Below, one piece after another: positions 5,520 through 7,772 of a DNA stretch of 7,772 nt. Position numbers and translations under genes: made by a program. The notes beneath the pieces were generated by a model, which worked only from the letters and a program-made list of their open reading frames with translations, was not told where the DNA came from and did no database searches. The stretch spans positions 1 to 7,772 of the forward strand of contig JAMCQK010000007.1 in NCBI GenBank assembly GCA_023382135.1, read 5' to 3'. Source of the DNA: Deinococcus sp. (GTDB taxonomy: Bacteria; Deinococcota; Deinococci; Deinococcales; Thermaceae). Each line of letters begins with the position of its first letter. Positions within the stretch are counted from its first letter, which is position 1.

Positions 5520-6104
5520 TTAGTCCCGCCTGACCCGATGGCACTTGCGGCACCGCGGCTCGTAGCTCTCGCTGGCGCCCACCAGAATTACCGGGTCGCG
5601 GTAGCGTGCGGGTTCACCATCGACCAAACGTTGCGTTCGCGTGGCGGGAGCGCCGCAGCAAGGGCAGACTGCCGCCAATTTTTCCACGTACTCCGCCCGG
5701 CTCAAAAGTTCCGGCACAATTCCAAAGGGTTCCCCCCTAAAATCTAGGTCCAGCCCCGCCAACACCACCCTCACCCCTTGCTCGGCCAGCTCCAATACCG
5801 CTGGCACCAGGCCAGGGTCAAAAAACTGCACCTCGTCTATGGCAACAACTTCTGGGAAAGGACTGGACAATTGTTCAAGCATTTCAGCCGAACCCGCCAC
5901 CGGCAAAGCCTCTGCTTTTTTTCCGTCATGGCTTACCACGTAGCCCACATGGTAGCGGTCATCCAACTTCGGCTTGAAGACCTGAACACTCTGGCGGGCA
6001 ATAAGCGCGCGCTTCACCCGGCGAATAAGCTCTTCAGATTTTCCCGAAAACATAGGGCCAACCACTACTTCAATCCAGCCTGAGTGCAAGGGTAGGTGAG
6101 GCAT
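5520..6104 (-). CDS. tdk: Thymidine kinase (type II, TK1-like)
   Basis: This enzyme phosphorylates thymidine to dTMP with ATP in the salvage pathway. From ATG 6104 it has 194 residues. In that numbering the P-loop GPMFSGKS is at 16-23. DEVQFF follows at 90-95, with E91 as the expected catalytic base. The structural zinc site is C147/C150 (CPCC) and C185/C188 (CRKC). RYRDPVILVGASESYEPRC near the end is the thymidine-binding lasso region. A TTG at 6110 in frame would add two residues; ATG is preferred but neither has a Shine-Dalgarno. The gene follows rpmE, a pairing also known in Bacillus (rpmE-tdk), with a strong terminator between them, so it probably has its own promoter. It converges on hsp20 across 73 bases in which I see no clear terminator. 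Confidence 0.96.
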   Translation of the reverse strand: MPHLPLHSGWIEVVVGPMFSGKSEELIRRVKRALIARQSVQVFKPKLDDRYHVGYVVSHDGKKAEALPVAGSAEMLEQLSSPFPEVVAIDEVQFFDPGLVPAVLELAEQGVRVVLAGLDLDFRGEPFGIVPELLSRAEYVEKLAAVCPCCGAPATRTQRLVDGEPARYRDPVILVGASESYEPRCRKCHRVRRD

Positions 6105-6114
6105 AAGCAAAAAA

Positions 6115-6120
6115 AGTTTA
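6115..6120 (-). promoter_or_regulatory. Possible -10 box of tdk
   Basis: The minus strand reads TAAACT followed by six further T residues and GCTT before ATG 6104. Spacing to ATG is ten bases, a little long for a leaderless start, and only four to TTG 6110. It lies just past the rpmE terminator, where a separate tdk promoter would be expected. Confidence 0.3.
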
Positions 6121-6124
6121 CCCC

Positions 6125-6152
6125 AACAAAAGAGGCCCGCCGGAGCGGGCCT
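6125..6152 (-). terminator. Intrinsic terminator between rpmE and tdk
   Basis: On the minus strand AGGCCCGC pairs with GCGGGCCT over eight GC-rich base pairs with a TCCG loop, followed by CTTTTGTT. It begins 15 bases past the rpmE stop. The U-rich tail is on the minus strand, which matches the rpmE direction. Confidence 0.85.
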
Positions 6153-6166
6153 GAAGTTTTCTGAGA

Positions 6167-6400
6167 CTAGTTTACCTTGGCTGCCTTGGAGGCCTTTTTG
6201 TACGAGCTGCCGAAGCGCTTCTGGAACTTCTCCACGCGGCCCTCGGTATCCACGAACCGCTGTTGGCCAGTGAAGAACGGGTGGCAGTTACTGCACACTT
6301 CTACGTGGATTTCCGGCCTGGTCGAGAAGGTCTGGATTACATGTCCGCAACCGCAAATAATCTTTGCGGGTACCAGTTTAGGGTGAATGGCTTCTTTCAT
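6167..6400 (-). CDS. rpmE: 50S ribosomal protein L31 (zinc-binding form)
   Basis: This 77-residue protein bridges the large and small subunits near the central protuberance. Four cysteines (C16 and C18 in ICGCGH, C36 and C39 in VCSNCHPFFTG) mark the zinc-containing C+ form. The segment HPFFTGQQRFVDTEGRVEKFQKRF is the family signature. The tail (SSYKKASKAAKVN) is lysine-rich. ATG 6400 is preceded by GAGGAG seven bases away, which excludes the GTG at 6418 that lies upstream of that Shine-Dalgarno. The gene has a conventional -35/-10 promoter and a short leader with a hairpin. L31 C+ forms are often zinc-regulated, with a cysteine-free paralogue elsewhere in the genome; that cannot be judged here. 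A strong terminator follows. Confidence 0.97.
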   Translation of the reverse strand: MKEAIHPKLVPAKIICGCGHVIQTFSTRPEIHVEVCSNCHPFFTGQQRFVDTEGRVEKFQKRFGSSYKKASKAAKVN

Positions 6401-6413
6401 GCTGAGCTCCTCT

Positions 6414-6433
6414 CGCACGGTCTTGGTCGTGCG
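6414..6433 (-). promoter_or_regulatory. Leader hairpin upstream of the rpmE Shine-Dalgarno
   Basis: CGCACG and CGTGCG form a 6-bp stem around an 8-base loop (ACCAAGAC on the minus strand), ending directly before the GAGGAG ribosome binding site. L31 leader RNAs are known in other phyla, so an autoregulatory site is possible but not shown. Confidence 0.35.
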
Positions 6434-6448
6434 GGCAAAAACGTTAAT

Positions 6449-6477
6449 ACTGTATCAGCTTGAGGCCTTTTCCGCAA
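6449..6477 (-). promoter_or_regulatory. rpmE promoter
   Basis: The minus strand shows TTGCGG (6477-6472), 17 bases, then TACAGT (6454-6449). The start of transcription would fall near 6442 and give a leader of about 42 bases with a proper Shine-Dalgarno. It is the most conventional sigma-70-like promoter in the window. Confidence 0.6.
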
Positions 6478-6500
6478 TTGAGCCGCGCCCGTCTAAGAAA

Positions 6501-6529
6501 CCGCAGACTCTCTCTGGTACAATCTGCGG
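6501..6529 (+). promoter_or_regulatory. aroH -10 box inside a 7-bp inverted repeat
   Basis: TACAAT at 6518-6523 ends eight bases before the aroH ATG and fits the leaderless TANNNT pattern. CCGCAGA (6501-6507) and TCTGCGG (6523-6529) are perfect inverted repeats whose centres lie 22 bases apart, with the -10 box between and touching the right arm. This is the geometry of a repressor operator. Confidence 0.45.
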
Positions 6530-6531
6530 CA

Positions 6532-6900
6532 ATGGTTAGAGGCATCCGTGGTGCGATAACAGTCGAAGAGGACACCAAAGAGGCGATCTTAGGCGCGACG
6601 CGCGACCTGGTATCCAAGATGCTCGAGGTGAACCAGATAGCCGACCACGACCAGATTGGCGCCATGATATTCACGCTCACGGATGACCTGCGGGCCTGTT
6701 TTCCAGCCGAAGCCGCCCGACAACTCGGGATGCAGATGGTGCCGCTGATTAATTCGCGCGAAATACCGGTGCCGGGCTCGCTCCCGCGCGTGATTAGAGT
6801 AATGATTCTTTGGAATACCGAGATCCCCCAGAAAGAGGTACGGCACGTTTACCTGCGCGACGCCGTGAAGTTGCGCCCAGACCTGGAAAGCGCACAGTAG
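6532..6900 (+). CDS. aroH: Chorismate mutase, AroH type
   Basis: This 122-residue enzyme converts chorismate to prephenate on the route to phenylalanine and tyrosine. It belongs to the trimeric pseudo-alpha/beta-barrel class of Bacillus subtilis AroH, not the helical AroQ class. By alignment from memory with the B. subtilis enzyme, the active-site set is intact: R6, F57, R63, E77 in NSREIPV, R89 in VIRVMI, Y107 in RHVYL and R115 in LRPD. The position of B. subtilis C75 is N74 here, a change I would not expect to abolish activity. ATG 6532 starts the canonical MVRGIRGAITV. The upstream in-frame extension to 6460 runs through the promoter dyad and is rejected. It stands alone, divergent from rpmE, and is probably leaderless. 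Its 3' end converges on the metG remnant with 93 bases between. Confidence 0.96.
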   Translation: MVRGIRGAITVEEDTKEAILGATRDLVSKMLEVNQIADHDQIGAMIFTLTDDLRACFPAEAARQLGMQMVPLINSREIPVPGSLPRVIRVMILWNTEIPQKEVRHVYLRDAVKLRPDLESAQ

Positions 6901-6923
6901 CTATTCCTGATCTCGCATGGCTT

Positions 6924-6939
6924 TACAGGCTCGCCTGTA
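6924..6939 (+). terminator. Short hairpin after aroH, possible terminator
   Basis: TACAGGC and GCCTGTA pair around TC (or six pairs around CTCG), 24 bases after the aroH stop. No U-tract follows on the plus strand, so function as a terminator is uncertain. Confidence 0.4.
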
Positions 6940-6950
6940 TAACTACAGCG

Positions 6951-7003
6951 CGAACCCCTTCTTCCAGCGGAAGAGGTCTAGGGTACGGGTTCGCTAGCGA
7001 ACC
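6951..7003 (-). repeat. Nested hairpins and 16-bp palindrome at the metG 3' end
   Basis: CGAACCC (6951-6957) pairs with GGGTTCG (6987-6993). Inside it, 6958-6965 pairs with 6969-6976 around AGC. Overlapping this, GGTTCGCTAGCGAACC (6988-7003) is a perfect 16-bp palindrome that contains the metG TAG stop. GGTTCG can therefore pair upstream or downstream but not both. This is a likely transcript-end structure for metG, without a U-tract. Confidence 0.45.
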
Positions 7004-7638
7004 TTTGCGCCAGCAGGCAGGTCGGCATCGGGCGTCACAACCACAATCCGCCCCTTGTGGTCCTCCCCCGCAAGAATCATGCCTTGGGACTCCACCCCGC
7101 GTAGCTTGGCGGGTTTAAGGTTGGAGACCAGCACTAACTTTTTGCCCAATAGCGATTCCGGTGTGTACCACTCGGCGATGCCCGAGACCACCGTGCGGGT
7201 TTCGCTCCCCAATGAAAGTGTGAGTACCAGCAGTTTATCCGCCTTGGGGTGTTTTTCGGCCTTCACCACCTCGGCCACCCGCAGTTCCACTTTGGCAAAG
7301 TCTTCGATGCCGATGGGCCCGGCTGAGGGCGTTTGGGGATCTTCGGCATGGGTGGCGCTGTGTTCCAGCTTGGGAAAAAGTATTGGCGCATCGGCTGGGA
7401 TCAAGGCGCCAGCGGGCGCAAGACCCCACCGCTCTGTTTCTTGCAGGGTGAAATCACCCAGGCCTAAAGCGCGGCGCACTTCCTTGGCCTTCACGGGCAG
7501 CGCGGCCTCGAGCAGAACCGAGGCAATCCGGACGCCCTCCACCACGGTGTAGAGCACGCCGCCGAGCTCTTTTGCCTTGGACTCTTCTTTGGCAAGCTCC
7601 CACGGTTTTTGCTCGTTTACGTAGCGGTTGAGCAAACG
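6994..7638 (-). pseudogene. metG: 5'-truncated methionyl-tRNA synthetase: part of the anticodon-binding domain plus C-terminal OB-fold
   Basis: The frame matches MetRS from LLNRYVNEQKPWELAKEE (end of the anticodon-binding domain) through VVEGVRIASVLLEAALPVKAKEVRRALGL. A linker follows, then the Trbp111-like tRNA-binding OB-fold (GIEDFAKVELRVAEVVKAEKHPKADKLL to ESQGMILAG), ending AGAKVR. That leaves about 210-215 homologous residues, against roughly 620 expected. The catalytic Rossmann domain with its HIGH and KMSKS motifs and the start of the helical domain are absent. Homology stops near 7635, and the open frame then runs 24 more codons, antisense to the ABC gene, to TTG 7710 without a ribosome binding site. 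No ATG sits near the break. I infer a remnant left by deletion or rearrangement, so an intact metG should exist elsewhere. A stand-alone tRNA-binding protein or an assembly join are alternatives. The reading frame is undamaged, so the event may be recent. Confidence 0.75.
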
Positions 7639-7660
7639 GTGTTCGCATCCACGGGCTGGG

Positions 7661-7666
7661 TAGACT
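7661..7666 (+). promoter_or_regulatory. Candidate leaderless -10 box of the ABC-transporter gene
   Basis: TAGACT fits TANNNT and ends six bases before ATG 7673, the same geometry as for hsp20. It lies within about 30 bases of the point where metG homology ends. No clear -35 is seen. Confidence 0.45.
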
Positions 7667-7672
7667 GTGACA

Positions 7673-7772
7673 ATGAATCCAGTGGCACTCGAACTCAAGG
7701 GAATCACCAAGCGCTACCCTCTAGTGCTGGCCAACGACCAAATATCGCTTGACCTGCGCTGGGGAGAAGTAC
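7673..7772 (+). CDS. ABC transporter ATP-binding protein, sugar/nucleoside type, N-terminal fragment
   Basis: Only the first 33 codons are present. They read MNPVALELKGITKRYPLVLANDQ and continue ISLDLRWGEV at the window edge. The pattern LEL-GITKRYP-V-AND--SLDLR-GEV is the usual beginning of the duplicated ATPase of the ribose/BMP (nucleoside) transporter class, just before the Walker A loop, which would follow outside the window. Such ATPases have about 500 residues and are followed by two permease genes; neither can be confirmed here. ATG 7673 has a TANNNT box six bases upstream and no Shine-Dalgarno, which suggests leaderless translation. Substrate cannot be assigned from this fragment. 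It is divergent from the metG remnant. Confidence 0.8.
   Translation, partial: MNPVALELKGITKRYPLVLANDQISLDLRWGEV

Noticed and set aside
6401..6418. GTG start six codons before the rpmE ATG
   Set aside because: The GAGGAG that serves ATG 6400 lies after this GTG, and L31 proteins normally begin MKxxIHP.
6460..6531. Upstream in-frame start for aroH
   Set aside because: It would translate through the promoter dyad and the -10 box and add residues absent from AroH enzymes.

Overview
The window reads as chromosomal DNA of a member of the Deinococcota, most likely the Thermaceae (Thermus/Meiothermus type). This is an inference from four things: a moderately high GC content; proteins that read as close relatives of Thermus proteins (AroH, L31, GatA, a MetRS C-terminus); repeated -10 boxes of the form TANNNT only 6-8 bases before start codons, the leaderless-transcript arrangement typical of this phylum; and frequent CTCGAG. 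The content is mostly housekeeping, in short one- or two-gene units whose direction alternates. I see no phage, CRISPR, IS element, tRNA or rRNA.

Layout. On the minus strand, 1-1093 holds a DnaQ-like 3'-5' exonuclease with an extra N-terminal domain, followed through an ATGA overlap by an unrecognised protein that runs off the left edge. Positions 1094-1333 are a non-coding gap with a perfect 12-bp hairpin just past gatA. gatA (1334-2767, minus) encodes the amidase subunit of tRNA-dependent amidotransferase. Divergent from it is a type II (human SQOR-like) sulfide:quinone oxidoreductase (2871-4133, plus). Its leader carries a 17-bp TACCC/GGGTA-type dyad that resembles operators of CsoR/CstR repressors, the class that senses copper or persulfide. 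The SQR gene collides tail to tail with miaA (4130-5032, minus). miaA is divergent from a small Hsp20 gene (5057-5446, plus) with only 24 bases between the two start codons.

Next come tdk (5520-6104, minus) and rpmE (6167-6400, minus), in the order rpmE-tdk and separated by a textbook terminator. aroH (6532-6900, plus) is divergent from rpmE and has a dyad across its -10 box. The right end holds a 5'-truncated methionyl-tRNA synthetase gene (about 6994-7638, minus), which keeps part of the anticodon-binding domain and the C-terminal OB-fold. It is abruptly joined to the promoter and first 33 codons of an ABC-transporter ATPase gene (7673 onward, plus).

How the genes relate. Several act on tRNA and translation (gatA, miaA, rpmE, the metG remnant). 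Others serve nucleotide and aromatic metabolism (tdk, aroH), sulfide detoxification (sqr) and protein quality control (hsp20). There is no large operon. The most interesting points are the candidate persulfide/metal-responsive operator in front of sqr, the headless metG and its junction, the coupled exonuclease/unknown pair, and the CTCGAG excess.
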